This document shows positions 43,583-56,385 of a DNA stretch of 64,000 nucleotides, one piece after another (the stretch's first letter is position 1; every line of letters starts with the position of its first letter). The DNA is taken from NCBI RefSeq assembly GCF_050947875.1, contig NC_134572.1:115226709-115290708 (forward strand). Direction: 5' to 3'. The position numbers were made by a program, and so were the translations under genes. The notes under the pieces are model-generated. The model saw only the letters and a program-made list of their open reading frames with translations, was not told the DNA's origin and made no database searches. This DNA is from Dermacentor variabilis. Taxonomy: Eukaryota; Arthropoda; Arachnida; Ixodida; Ixodidae.

Positions 43583-44344
43583 CTAAAAGCACCCACGGCC
43601 TGAACTGGCTCACCAAACCTCTTCTCATGGCAACAGTGACATTCCTGGTATTGCAGAAAGGCAATTTACTAATACAGGCCAAATAATCATTCTCTTAGTT
43701 TCCGTTTAAAGGAGCCCTGCAAGGCCATATTAATGCGCTTTTTGCCATAGGTGTGTCCTCACCATGTCAAGAAAGAAAGTAAGAGCAAATTGAACTGCGA
43801 TGATTAAAACACAATTTAAGGGAATCGGTGTCAGAAAAATGCAACATACTGTCACGTTCTAGTAAAGGCGAAGAACGAGAAAGTGGCACAACGCAACTAA
43901 CTGTGTATTATTAAATCCGTTGCGCAATGTGACGAAGGGACGGACTCACGCGTGAAAACAAAACACGACACCCGATCACAACTTTTGTAGCGGTAGCAAT
44001 TATACGGACACTCCAGGCGCATTTCTACTGTCGGCGTCGGCGTCGCCGTGATGTTCCACATAAAGTCCAAGGGCAATAACATCGTCGCCGCGCGCCGTAC
44101 GCTGTATGTGCGAGTGAAAGCTAGCGAGGGTGAGCCGACGATCACGCCTGAATTTCGCGCGCACTCGCGAGAGAGGAAAGTGGGTAGGGAGAGCGCTCTA
44201 CTGTGGCGGCTGCTGAGTATGGCGCGGCCTCGCGGGCCCTATCTTGAAAGCGCTCTGCGTTGAATACACAGTCTATGTACGCCGGGGTCTCATAGCATCG
44301 TGTGCGCTGTGTTCTCGGAGCTTAGTTAACCCCCTTTCTTATCG

Positions 44345-44346
<2 letters not shown>

Positions 44347-44438
<92 letters not shown>
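44347..44438. repeat. (TA)n-(TG)n compound microsatellite
   Basis: About 23 TA units run directly into about 22 TG units. Confidence 0.97.
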
Positions 44439-44439
<1 letters not shown>

Positions 44440-45631
44440 TTCAATTGGCGGTGGTCTCCTCCAGATCACCATTAGTTGCACTTCGCTCTTCAAAGTGGCA
44501 CCACCTGTGTCGAGTGAGCTTTTGGACAACACTTTGCGATGTGGTGAACGTGGATCTGGGTAAATCATGGATCCGGGACCTATAAGAAGTGCGACGTAAC
44601 GCCAACGCATTTTTCTCGCACATAACGACAAATCGCCATTGAATTTTTCCACTTTTCATACCATGAAAAAAAAACCGAGAAAAACCATTTTTTTCCCCGA
44701 TAAAGACAGGGAAGAAACCTTTATTTACTCGTATAGCTGTGAACGGCCGATTTAGATTGCCCTACCAGATTGCCAGCAGACCAAGCCTACTGGCGACATC
44801 ATGGGTACGCTTGAGGACGCGGTCTTGGATGCCCGGAGTTGGAGCGGCGCAGCAGGGTTACACCTTACATCTCTATGCGGAGCGCAGCTACGAAGTAGCG
44901 TGGAAAGGGGCATACATGCGCACCGGGCCCAGTCTATTCCCGTTCGTATTCTCTTGACCCTTACTCGCGACTTCGCCTGCCATCTGGACTCTCCCGGCGC
45001 GAAACAACTTTATTGCGTCACATGAGGTTGGGCGTCACATTAACGAATGCCTGTGCATTCCTGATAGGAATGAATAACTGTTCCGCCTGCAATTTTTTAC
45101 GTATTGACAAGACACTAGAGCCCCTTCTGTGCCACTGCCCCTCCTAGGATTAATGCTTAACGATCTGGTCCGCGAGCTATAGACTAAGCTGCTTGGTTGA
45201 CAGACCGCTTTCGGAGGTGGGACTTCGGCCTACTGGACTAGCGATTGCGACCGTTAGCGAACATGCATTTGCGAGTGTGTTCACAGTGAGTGCGTCTTTA
45301 TTCTTCTTCTTTTTATCTTGTATATATCTGCCCGATCTCCCTCCCCATGTGTAGGACAGACAACCGGGTGCGTGGTTGGTTAAGCTCACTACTTTTTCCT
45401 CTTCGATTCTCTCTATCTCTCTATTCCGAGAATGTTTTCTAGGCTATTCCGGTAAGCTCCGCACAGCCCGTGCTGCTTATCCACGTCCAAGGCAAACATA
45501 AATGCGCAATTAAGCGTACTTCCGCGTGCACTATGTCAAGCAGTTGTAAATAACATATATATGTGCTGAATAACAGCAGAGACTGTGCCAGATTTATTGG
45601 AATCGCCTATAGCAGACGATGCTTGGACATT

Positions 45632-45886
45632 AGAGGTTTGTTCGATTCAGAAAAAGGTGCACGGCACCTCAAACGAAAAAGTGCAGGGGGTGCCGGGCTG
45701 CACCCACTCGCTGCGAGGTTCAAGGGTGCAGCGCACCACGGCGGCACCTTGCATTGAACCCCGTTCAATAGAGCACGGGGGTGCAGGGTGCACTGCTGCA
45801 CCTCGGGGAATCGAAGGTCTAGGTGCAGTGCACCGTGAATACGTGCAGAAGGTGCAGAGAAACTTGGCTGAATCGAATAGACCTTA
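45632..45886. mobile_element. MITE-like element filled with GGTGCA/TGCACC motifs
   Basis: The ends 'ggtttgttcgattcag' and 'ctgaatcgaatagacc' are inverted repeats. Between them TGCA occurs about twelve times in roughly 215 bp, mostly as GGTGCA or TGCACC. No gene is recognised. Confidence 0.6.
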
Positions 45887-47271
45887 GGCCGCTCTGCGCC
45901 CGTGCGTCTACCCCGCTGCTTTAACAGGTGCGCTCCGTGACGCGAGGCTGATCGACGTGCCGGATGACGCACGCCCGTGAGATTTTTAAACTATTGGGGA
46001 GCCGTGGGTGGCGGCAGTGGCAGAAATGAAGTTCTGAACCAGTTTACCAGTATTCCAGCACGCGCCAGCGCAAATTATACTGTCCGTAACAAGCGAGGCA
46101 TGAAACAGTGGGTAAATTGCGTGTGGCCTCCGAAAGGCTGCGGACTCGGCGAAGTGGGCCGACCGCGACATGCGTCGGCGGTCTCAGAGGCGAGTAAACG
46201 CTGCGCCTTCGTTTCCTGCAATCGCTGCCAGAATGCGTTGCCTTCCCGGACTTGCTAAGCTATGGGAATTTCCCCCGCGCGCCTATGCGCTGTCTGCTTC
46301 AGCGTGTGTGTGTAGAACGAAGGCGCCCAGGGGCTCTACAAGAAACAAAAAGAGTGTCGGAGGGGTCAGAAAAATCTACTTCCACATAGGCATAAACGCG
46401 ATGCATCGCTAACTTGGCAACACCTTGGCAATTCACCCCTCGAGCCCGAAAGCTTTTTCACATTTCAGCTTCTGCTATTAATCCCTACTACTCTTTAGTA
46501 CTATATAATAGTCGCTTGAAGAATGGGTAGAATCTGGTCGTTCTTAAAAAAAATCGAACTTGAATTTGGCCCAAGCTATCTATCCAAATACGTACTCGCG
46601 TTCCCCAAAGAACAATCACCAAGTTTTATTGTCATCTGCACAGAGAGCAAGACGCAGTGCGGTGAAATTAGAAAAAAAAGAAAGGTTAAATATTACGTCC
46701 GATCTTTTAGGAGGAATGTTATGTATAGGCACAGTTGTGTTGCACTGTCACATACATGTGTGCAGTAATAAGGGTGCTACCAATGGCATCGCATCTAGAA
46801 ACTGCTCGATGTCAATTCGTGACGTAAGTTATTTGACACCCTTGCAAGTTTCGTGCGTTGACCGCGAACCAAACATTGTGAAATGCGAAATGATTACCTC
46901 TTGTCTTACAACAAAGACAGAATTACAAGACTGTATTTTCATTTCATACTAGCCATTGCTTTAGAATGTCACTGATGGGGCAATCCAGAGTCAGGGGTTG
47001 CCAACATTGCGAGACACTTTAAGCACGTGGTTCGTTTCACAAGCTCCATCCAGGCTGTGCAATGAAAGTACTGTAGTGATGGCTATGTTCGGTCAGTCAG
47101 TGTCAAAGGATAAACGATTGTGTGTTTCTGGTTGCAAATAGGCTCTTACTGGAGAAGGTATGCCGTCTGCTACAGAAGCCTGCCAATGTTGCACCGAAAC
47201 AGTCACAGCAGGAGAAATCGCTAAAGTGTGCTTAATACATATACATTATATATACATATACATATATATAT

Positions 47272-47632
47272 ACAACGAGCTATGGAAAGAAGAATGATAG
47301 GTGTAACGTTAAGGGATAAGAAAAGAGCAGATTGGGTGAGGGAACAAACGCGAGTTAATGACATCTTAGTTGAAATCAAGAAAAAGAAATGGGCATGGGC
47401 AGGACATGTAATGAGGAGGGAAGATAACCGATGGTCATTAAGGGTTACGGACTGGATCCCAAGGCAAGGGAAGCGTAGCAGGGGGCGGCAGAAAGTTAGG
47501 TGGGCGGATGAGATTAAGAAGTTTGCAGGGACGACATGGCCACAATTAGTACATGACCGGGGTTGTTGGAGAAGTATGGGAGAGGCCTTTGCCCTGCAGT
47601 GGGCGTAACCAGGCTGATGATGATGATGATAT
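47272..47632 (+). mobile_element. 3' end of an RTE-like non-LTR retrotransposon
   Basis: The frame from about 47275 to TAA 47606-47608 encodes the C-terminus of an endonuclease-reverse transcriptase. It has RRMIGVTLRDKKR, then KKKWAWAGHVMRREDNRWS, then GKRSRGRQKVRWADEIKKF and GEAFALQW, a layout typical of RTE-type LINE proteins. It ends 20 bp before a short GAT repeat, the usual RTE-style microsatellite tail. The 5' part is missing, as in most LINE copies. The copy is open and little decayed over 110 codons. Confidence 0.75.
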
Positions 47633-47634
47633 AT

Positions 47635-47636
47635 AC

Positions 47637-47693
<57 letters not shown>
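47635..47693. repeat. (TA)n microsatellite
   Basis: About 27 TA units directly after the LINE tail. Confidence 0.95.
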
Positions 47694-47697
<4 letters not shown>

Positions 47698-47699
47698 CT

Positions 47700-48479
47700 G
47701 ATATGCCGCACGATGTCATTGCCCATTCATGAGTTGTTCGTTGATCGTTCAGGACTGATGGTGTGCCTAATGTACTCGTCGTAGCAAGATTCACGTCCGC
47801 AAGGTAGCGGACGCAGCGAGATTTGTCGCTATTGGCGTTCCTTCTGAGCACGTCCAGCAGCCGCAGAGCATCTTATGCAGAACTATCTCGGTTTTAGAGT
47901 AAAGTGTACTACAATACAACCTCATTTTAGTACACTCTACTTTAGAGATATCAGCTCCGAGCACTCTCTTCTTTCCTACGTTCTGTCACCTTTCCGACCT
48001 TTCCCCTCTCTTCCCCACATTGCTGACTTAAGCTCAGGTGTACAGTGTACTAGAATAGGGTACTCGGGTGTCAGCCGCACGCTCGAGGAGTTATGCGGTG
48101 GGATCAGCAGACCATCTTTTTCCCCGTCAGTCAATCTCTCTGCTTCTCTCTTTCTCTCACAACGCATCTTTTGATTCTCTTCTTCCTCCTTTCAAAGCTT
48201 CTACACGATGCGCTCGGCCACGCTTCTTCGTTTTCGCTTACCAGCTTCCTATACTTCAACTCAGGAGATTGCGTTCCGCCGCGCTCTTGACAACACTTTC
48301 GTTCTCTTGCTAACGTTGAATACGTTGATGTGGTGCGGCAGCGTTCGTTATAGTATGACGCTTGAAGGCCTATAGAGCAAGCGGTCTGCGCGGCCACACA
48401 GTCACGCTGTATTCCGAACAGGGTCTGCTGAAGCAGTATATGCGAACATCGCATGCAGCCAAGCTGCTCAACGAAATAA
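47700..48479. other. intergenic, nothing recognised
   Basis: Pyrimidine-rich stretches around 47960-48320 give open frames on both strands without recognisable domains. Confidence 0.6.
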
Positions 48480-48650
48480 ATTATTTAATAAAAAAAAAAA
48501 CACAGGGAAATCTACGATTATCAGGCCTATGGCGTTCGGTCCTCAGAGGTCTGACGACCGAACACTATGGGTATTAAGATTGTACTTTGCACTGTGTAGT
48601 TTTCATCTTTTTTCGTTGAAATCTTGGCTAACGAGAACTGGGACACTCTG
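48480..48650. repeat. dispersed repeat, right end like a mariner TIR
   Basis: It is the partner of 36900-37075. It contains the near-palindrome 'cgttcggtcctcagagg' / 'ctgacgaccgaac' and ends GGGACACTCTG at 48650, followed by TA. The left boundary is uncertain. Confidence 0.6.
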
Positions 48651-48652
48651 TA

Positions 48653-49081
48653 AAGGGTGTCCCACGTAACTTTAGCCAAACTTTAAAGATATGCAAATGT
48701 CACGTATCTGGAAAGAACCAAGGTAATGTTTTCCGTCGCTTGAATATACCTACATTTTTTTGCATTCCAACTAATTACATAATTAGTGTTGATTTATTAT
48801 TCAACTTCTATAATATTATATTTAGACGAAAAATGTCAGTGAGGAAGTTGTAAGGTAAAATGAAAAACTACTGTTTTCTCATTGACACTTTTCATCCAAT
48901 TATAATATTTGAGAAGTAGATTTAATTATTAACTCTAATTATGTAATTAGGTGGAATGCAAAAAAGAAAAAAGAAATATGTATCTCCTAACGACGGCAAA
49001 TAACATTACCTTGGTTCTGTCCAGCTACATGGCCTTTTAATATTCTTAATGTTTGGTTAAATTTACGTAAGGCGCCCTTTG
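48653..49081. mobile_element. fold-back MITE (about 430 bp palindrome)
   Basis: The left arm reads 'agggtgtcccacgtaacttt', 'aaccaaggtaatgtt', 'tgcattccaactaattacat'. The right arm repeats all of these in reverse complement: 'atgtaattaggtggaatgca', 'aacattaccttggtt', 'aaatttacgtaaggcgccct'. The two arms cover almost the whole element. TA precedes it (48651-48652) and follows it (49082-49083). Confidence 0.8.
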
Positions 49082-49083
49082 TA

Positions 49084-49758
49084 CAGGGTGTCTCAGCCAA
49101 CACTCTCAATAATCTTTAATTGCCTGTGGCAGATATCAGAATTCTAGTTCATGAGATGCTTTACTCGAAGCGGCGGACAATACTTCGACAACAGATCGAG
49201 ATGCTAACTCAGCTAATTAATAAAAATTCACTAATGAAGTTTTTAGCTAATTACATTATGGTCCTTATTGCAATTTACAAATTCTAGCCGTGGAGCTTGC
49301 AAGGCGGATCCACTTGGAACGAATTTTCAAGATGACACCAGTCTCGAAATATAATTTCCCGAACCTTGCGGAGAAATGCATTGGTGTTTCAGTTAATTTG
49401 TTAACGAAACATCGTTTCATGCATTGAAGCACACAAATAACTGGAACGCGAGTGCGTTTCTGTGCACAGTTCGTGAATTTATATATCAAAAGTGGTGTCA
49501 TCCTGAGAAATCGTTCCAAGTGGATCCGCCTTGCGAAGTCCACTGCTAGGATTTGTAAATTGCAATATGGGTCATAATTAAGATAATGAGCTAAAATATA
49601 ATGAGTTAATTCTTGTTAATTAGCCGAATTTGCATTTCAATTTTTTTTTTGGCAAGTAGTGTCCGCCGCTTCAAGTAAACCGGCTCATGAACTAGAATTG
49701 AGCTATTTGCCACATGCAACCCTTAAAAATTTTTCAAAGTGTTCGCTGAAACGCCCTG
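49084..49758. mobile_element. fold-back mariner-type MITE (675 bp)
   Basis: The ends CAGGGTGTCTCAG and CTGAAACGCCCTG are inverted repeats flanked by TA on both sides (49082-49083 and 49759-49760). Inner arm pairs include 'aattctagttcatgag' / 'ctcatgaactagaatt' and 'gaagcggcggacaatact' / 'agtgtccgccgcttc'. No transposase is encoded. Confidence 0.8.
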
Positions 49759-49760
49759 TA

Positions 49761-52700
49761 AGTGTCGCTTTTCAAAGAATCACTTTCATGCCGACAGTGT
49801 CGCAATAGATGCGGGACTGGGCAAGTTCCGCTTTTCCAAGAAACTATTTCACGACGACTTGGAGTACTGTATATGTGTGACTCGGTCGGTCGTGGTCTTC
49901 AGTGAGCCTCTTTTATGCCAATTTAGGTTACTGGGTATATGCCAGTAGCAGGGGCGTAGCCAGGGAGGGGGGCTTATGGGGCTCCAGCCTGCCCCGCACC
50001 CCCCCCCCCCAGAATTTTTTCGTGCTGTCATGCACCGTCGACCAAAGCAACCCCAGGCGCCGGAAATTATTTTGGATTTTGTCTAGGATGTTTTTTCCTG
50101 CTCGAAAAGACATTTCGGTGCGAACATTCTGAACTCAAGCTACATATCGTGGCCCCGCCCATGCACCTGGAGTCACGTAACGCAAGCAGCCCCATCCGAG
50201 CACAAATTTTCAAGGGCGTTTTGATGGAGAGCGGGCTCGTCACGGCATCTCGCGGAGGCCGCGGAATCTACGGAGTTCATGGATTTCAATTCCGAAACTT
50301 TATGGTTATAAAGTTCTCACAAACTTCTTACGCGAAAGATGCATTGACATTTCCGAAGTCGTGCTTTACATTTTCAATTCCGGAACTTTGTGGGTTTAAT
50401 ATTCTCATAAATATTTCAGGCTAAAGGCGCAACGACTTTTCTAAAGTCGTACATCGGACCATACAACGAGGCAAGCCACATCAACACACAATCATACAAG
50501 TTGACAAAGCACGCAGCGAGGTCGCATGAGACCAAGCGTTGTAGTGGTTCATTTGTGCCGCCATGTCATAGAAAAGAATATCAATTTTGTTAAAGCGAAA
50601 ATTTTGCTAACCTAGTCGAGCAGAGTTTTGCCGCCGATAGCAATATGATCTTCATTTGACTGCAGCTGATCGGCGGTAGCCTTGGCAACTGACGATTATG
50701 GGTCAGTTTCGTGCGCGCAAGGGAGAAAAGCGGGTTGGGAGCGCGCCGTTTTCCGACGCACGCGAAGCATCGGGGGGAATGGGCGAGGGAGGGGAGGCCT
50801 TAGGATTCTGTGAATTTGTGATTGCGCAACATGTTTGCCATGTTTGACGCATTATATACAGTGACTTTCGATTATATACGTGGATTTATTGGAGACTTAT
50901 ACGTATATTTAAATGCTTTGTAGCGAGGTTTTATGTATACATGCACTGAACTTCGATTCCAGTGACAGTTTCTTGCCTTTTATCAAGCTGTATCTTCGCA
51001 TCTGTATATTCCATTGTATCTTCGCACTTCTAATGTATATTTTGCAGAACCCCTGCATTTTGTGTGCGCTCTCTCTTGCGACTATAATTTTGGTGCAATT
51101 ACTCACAATATACGACCGCGGTGACAGCTGCTGCTGCGCAATACCTTGAAACGAAGGACAGCATCATTGAGATTTTTCCCTGGCCGTTGCTTATGTACAA
51201 AAATGTACACAAAGTTCTTGAATGACAAAGTTTCATTAAAATATTTGTCCTCAACTGGTTCATTTCATAGCCTTTACGTTTTTCATATCAGGATCATGCA
51301 ATGCTTTGCTGATTTCGAACTGATATAGTTCTAAAGTTCGTGTTATATTTTCTTTACTTATTAAATAGACAAGAACATGGAAGCATTGATATCAGTTATT
51401 TCTGGCACAATTTTTGGGACATACGAATTTATATTTTAATAAATATACAAATTTTACTTGGCCGTGCATAGCGTTCAAGAATTCGTTTGCAGCCTCTTTT
51501 ACTACGGTACTACAGTTATCATTCATGTCTTTGCTCCCTCAACCAATTCTATAAGGAGGAGGCCGAGCTGCAATTTCAATTTTTCCTACACGTGATCCGT
51601 AACTTTTCTTTTATATTATTCAAATGCAAACTATGTGTAACGCACAGTTCTGATGGAAAACTGGGAAACATAGCGTAGAAAAGTTAACGTAATGCTTTGG
51701 AGCACGTGTTTACGAAATTTTCTAAAAAAAATTGTATTTAATCCACAGGCATATCACTTCGCCCACTTATGTTATACTTTTTCTTACATGATCGCTAAAT
51801 TTCATCTTGGTTGCGTTTGTAGCTGTGTCAGGGAAGCTGATTAAATTTTACCCCGCACGTGAAATCCACTCATGACGCTTCAAAGCACAGTTTTACAATT
51901 CGTTCCAGCAAGCAAAGTTGTCTAACCTGAAGTCTTAGAATACAGCTTCTCCTGAGCACCAGACTCTGCGATTGGAACGCGAACATGCCTAGACATCTTT
52001 GGTCACCTGGCGTTCAAATTCTGAGGCCTCTATAAATAATATATACTCTATCTCACAAGTGACTAGCAGCACTATCGAAGGTACAAAATGTACATAGGCA
52101 ATATATTTGCGCAGCAGGATATAGTTCCGGGCTTAACTGTCTGATTACTGGCGGGATTAGAAGGGATTAGGAACATGGCAGCGCTCCACGCATTCCAGAC
52201 CATCCGCTTCGATCCCAATTCGCGCTTGTTACTGACTCTTCGCCTTGACAGCAAAAAATAAATGGTAAAATTAGTCACCGCTTAATCTCATCTCACGCCG
52301 AGGAAAATGCATTAGGCATGTTTTGTCGTTATTATTGAGGTAACTTGTTTGCTTTGACGCTGCTAGGACTACAGAGGCAGCACCGAATAGTAATAGTGGT
52401 TTGATTTCCATTTAGCAGATGGCACCGTAACATTAGCGCTGGTGATGCATTGACGATGCGGAACGCTAAAGAAGGCCTAATTTTTCACTGCATCATTAAT
52501 TTACTATTCCGCTCTAGTATGGTACGTGATGACGTTGGCGAGCAAACGCCAAATAGACGCCGAGCAGACGGTGAGGCGCGTTTGAACATTTATCAAGGCG
52601 ATCGCTCTTACCGAAACTGGTTAAGGAGGCTGCACTGAACTGCTCAGAAAGCGTATCGATGAAAGCGTAACTTACAATACATAAAAAAAAGACATTTGCT

Positions 52701-53136
52701 GCATCACTTCACCAGCAGTGAAGGATGTATTGAAAGCTTGCCAAGTAGACGCTGAGCGGACGACACGACGCATAAGAACACATCTTGAGGGGCGCAGCCT
52801 TCCTATTGTCTAAGGTGCTCTGCACCTTCCCCAGCGCAGCAAGGAACTACTGATATGGAGTATAGCTCAAGGAATAGAATGATGCTATATGTAACAGGCG
52901 ATTTTTTAAAATTACAAGAAAACTTACTTATGATCACCCCGTATACATGAGAGGTGGGCCTGTGAAACGTGGAAGTGACGATGAAAATCTTACAAGTGAC
53001 TATTAAAAAAATTTGACAAGTTCAGTTTTTACTTAATCACTTTACGTAGCATGTTGAAAATGCAGGAGTTAGACAGTTGAAGACAGCCAGCACTTAAATC
53101 AAAGCTATCGTTATCAATTTTGTCTAGCTCCTTCAA
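49761..53136. other. intergenic, one transposon-like fragment, no gene
   Basis: A fragment starting 'aggggcgtagccagggagg' with a 14-bp C run (49949-50020) resembles the end of a DNA transposon. Within 50285-50455 there is a diverged tandem pair sharing 'tcaattccgaaacttt', 'ttcccgaagtcgt'-like and 'ttcaattccggaacttt' blocks. The rest is A/T-rich with nothing recognised. Confidence 0.5.
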
Positions 53137-53370
53137 TAATAATATTTGGGGTTTTACGTGCCAAAACCACTTTCTGATTATGAGGCACGCCGTAGTGGAG
53201 GACTCCGGAAATTTTGACCACCTGAGGTTCTTTAACGTGCACCTAAATCTAAGCACACGGGTGTTTTCGCATTTCGCCCCCATCGAAATGCGGCCGCCGT
53301 GGCCGGGATTCGATCCCGCGACCTCGTGCTCAGCAGCCCAACACCATAGCCACTGAGCAACCACGGCGGG
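53137..53370 (-). repeat. Ruka-type SINE with intact 14-bp TSD, minus strand
   Basis: It is the reverse complement of the copy at 7112-7345 with few differences. The 14-bp target duplication TCTAGCTCCTTCAA lies at 53123-53136 and 53371-53384. The acceptor-stem pairing and A and B boxes are preserved. It is a young insertion. Confidence 0.9.
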
Positions 53371-55696
53371 TCTAGCTCCTTCAAGAGATGAGTAGTGAAA
53401 CACTGCAGCTATATGCAATGCTGCTCTAATTAACATGTTTTGGCATTGCAACATGCAGAGCGTAAATAATTTATCTGCAACAGCAACTCATTTTTCTGTA
53501 TATTTTAGTAAGTTAACGAAGTACGTCACAGAAGTACTGGGCAGTGCGTTTTGAGTAAGTTTCAGAAGTATGTTTGAGAGCGTTAAAGAAGCCATGCAAG
53601 ATACTTCTGTGAATGCGCTGAAAGTCCATGTGTGATCTGTGCGTAGAAGATCCTTTTATATTGAAGAATGCGGAATAGACAGCTTTTTACATGCAGGCGA
53701 GTTCAATGCTGCGACGTGCTCAAAGTTGAGATCACAGATTTATTGCCATTTCCTTCCACAAGGTCAGTTGCAGACGATAGGTGGCGTCCAAATCCACGAT
53801 ACAACGACGGATCTCTCCGGGGTAACAGAAGCAGATCTAGAACAATTTAGCTTAGTGCATGCGGCGAATAAATTGCGCAGCCTGAAATACGTCATCGGCG
53901 CCATGTTTTGGGCACCAGTAATTGGCAAGGTGCACATTACTGATTACAATGACGAGCTTATGTTTAGCAGTCAAAGCCGCGTGCCGGCGTGGTCGTTTCT
54001 TGAGCAACTGATGTTTTATTTGCAGTCAATCTTTGTTGCTTGGGATGGCAAATGTTGATCAAGAGACAGGACGCCTACATTGACACTCAAGTTGCGCCTG
54101 TTTGCAGCAATATTTGTCTACGAAAGTTGACCGGAACCTTCAGAAAGCCTTGAGTGGCAGTTTTTTCACATTCCAAGAGGATTAGAGGTGATTACTCCGC
54201 GCACAAGATAGACTAGAAATAGCGGGCAGTATACTTGGGCTGCTTAATAGCGATGGAATGGGTCTGAGCTTTACCTGTGAGCCACTTACTTGTAATGAAA
54301 TACATCTTCTGGATTTAAAGTTACAGTTCAATGCGCACCACATGTGTTGGTACTACAACCACATAACGGCCAAATTTATCTTACGTTACTCGTCGGCCAA
54401 CTCAAGATTGATAAAAAAGGGTATTACTGCTTCGTGCTTAGCTTCTGCGATAAGAAAGTCCTGCCAGCATCGTGCTAACTTCAGTTTATTGCAACAGCTG
54501 TCACCTCGAAGAAGCCCGTTATGCTAAAGCCACATTTGTCTCAGTTAGCGAAGACCTAGTGAAGAAAATGAAGAAAGTGAGATACTTGAACAGAAAGAAA
54601 ACGATAAAAAGATTATGCATAGTTTTTAAAATAACCATAGACGATAGAGAAAATTAAATGCTTTATGTCACTAGCATATATTAAATTTTACTATACAACT
54701 TCACAATTTAGTCACCAGGTGGAATGTTGTAACCGCAAAACGGAAGTCAAGCCAATGCCCATAACACACCTTCTTGCTAGAAACTTTAAGTTTAGTGCAG
54801 CGAAGAGCTATTTTAGAGAAGTACATTGTGAAGAAGTGTCGTTAAATGCATTGCTGTCCCAGAGAAAAGTACGACATGAATTTTACGCTGTACAGAAACA
54901 TATATACCCAGGAACAGCAATGCACATCGCTTCAGATTTCCAGTACTTTGATAGTGCTTTACGAGCGCCGGACCCAGCTTCTGTGAAATACCCGCACAAA
55001 CGTTCCGTAAACGAATTCGCACCTTCAAAAGTGGGCGGTAACGAAGAGAGTAACGGTTTATTGCATTTATTCCGATAGCTACGGTCACCTGACCGTTGCT
55101 GTCGCATATCTGGCTTCGCGCCGGCACATTGTGTGAAGCCGGTTAACCTAAAAGACACTATTTGTCAGATTGTTCTACGGTGGTTGCACTGAATTTTGTC
55201 ACCAGTTGACCATTAGGAATGGCTTGGACAAGAGACAGAACAACATCCCTGCTATCACAATCGGCGAGCGGTGTGAGAAGGTGTATACATTGGAACACGC
55301 ATCGTACCTTCACTTTATTCAATAACTCCAACCTGTTTTAACTATTTTAAACGCATGTTTACGTACATTTTCCAAATATATTTAAACGTCACGCCCTTCG
55401 ACAGGATAACTATTTCTTTTTCACCCCTGTATAGCTACGTTGACATGATAATAGCAAAACATGCTGGATAGTTTCTGCGCTATTTGCGGATGCTACAGAC
55501 GAATCGTCATCATCGGCAAATTTTTCCAATAAAAGCGTGCTCAGAGAGTAAACATACCTCTATGCGGGTTAGGATAGTAGTAGTGCTCTGCGCTTTGAAG
55601 TATCATGAGTTCTTTCTTTTTGGTTTCAGTGTTTGGTGTTCAAATAACCTGTTAACATATTTTCATAGCTGTTTCCTCTACCTCACCCCTACCTAC
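53371..55696. other. intergenic with a possible Penelope-like element remnant
   Basis: Unidentified open frames lie at 53639-54058 (139 codons) and 54665-55078 (137 codons). Between them a decayed reverse-transcriptase-like fragment is likely (54100-54650). Confidence 0.5.
54100..54650 (+). pseudogene. possible Penelope-like retroelement fragment, broken frames
   Basis: One frame (54258-54527) reads LLDLKLQFNAHHMCWYYN, then SRLIKKGITASCLASAIRKS. A second frame (about 54490-54580) reads HLEEARYAKATFVSVSEDL. The order resembles the segment after the RT core in Penelope-like proteins that are common in tick genomes. The match is from memory of family pattern only. The frames are shifted between the two parts, and an RT core YxDD is not seen. 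It could also be another element. Confidence 0.35.
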
Positions 55697-55723
55697 TATA
55701 TATATATATATATATATATATAT
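55697..55723. repeat. (TA)n, insertion target of the second gypsy element
   Basis: About 13 TA units end at 55723. The run resumes as ATATATATA at 61660 beyond the element, so the retrotransposon split a TA microsatellite. Confidence 0.9.
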
Positions 55724-56143
55724 TGTCACGTGGTCGTGACGTCAAAGAACACAGCAGCAATACTGTGAAAGGCAAAAACTAGCTTTTATTGGGCGAACCT
55801 GTGCCCACAAAACAGGCTACACTTAAAGCACAACGAGAGCGGCGAACACAGTCGGCGATCGTCGTAAAATCTGATCAGCGGGCCAAGCGCGTCGGCTTTT
55901 AAAGAACAGTCGTCGAATGTTCCAGACTAATCGTTCGGACCCGCGTGCCTTCCACAAAGTTCTACGCTATTCGCGTCAGGCGAATAAATCACATAACACA
56001 AGGTTCGGCGGCAACAGAGTGCGGATAGAAGCATCGATAACTTTCCAGAAACTTCGGATACATGCAGGCGCGTCCCGCGCTGTGCGATTACAGTTGTTAA
56101 GCGGCGAAACGTGGTCGCCCGATAAAGATAAGTACACGTGTCA
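55724..56143 (-). repeat. 3' LTR of the second gypsy element (420 bp)
   Basis: The same 420-bp sequence as 61240-61659, with about five mismatches. It contains minus-strand AATAAA-like ('ttttattg' on plus near 55783) and a TTTAAAAG block near 55890-55900. Confidence 0.92.
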
Positions 56144-56244
56144 ATACCCCCCTCTTAAAAAGCATCGACCCGATGCTGCAAACAAACGAAGGTAATAAAC
56201 AAAAGTACTCGCAGCAAAGTAAAGAACAAAAATGACGAAGTTCG

Positions 56245-56385
56245 TCAGCGTCCGTAAAAGGGTTTAAGGCGCACCACGTGGACCACTTCAGATTGTGCGC
56301 GGCGCCGCTGTGAATGCGAAATGCCGTCTGGCATGACCTCATAGTCCAGAGCGCCAATACGTCGGATGACCTTGTAGGGTCCGAA
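56245..56385 (-). pseudogene. detached C-terminal segment of the integrase (after a stop)
   Basis: It is in the same frame as pol and follows TAG at 56386-56388. It reads FGPYKVIRRIGALDYEV and ends LKPFYGR before TGA 56245-56247. This is a GPY/F-type module at the end of gypsy integrases. The stop cuts it from the rest, so this copy would make an integrase lacking it. Confidence 0.8.

Larger units (their letters stand above)
42691..47271. other. intergenic, repeats only
   Basis: It contains TA and TG microsatellites (42696-42778, 42998-43050, 44347-44438), a tRNA-derived SINE head on the minus strand (42866-42945), a short MITE (43437-43582) and a GGTGCA-rich MITE (45632-45886). No gene is recognised. 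The remaining stretches (43051-43436, 43583-44340, 44440-45630 and 45890-47270) show nothing definable. Confidence 0.7.
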
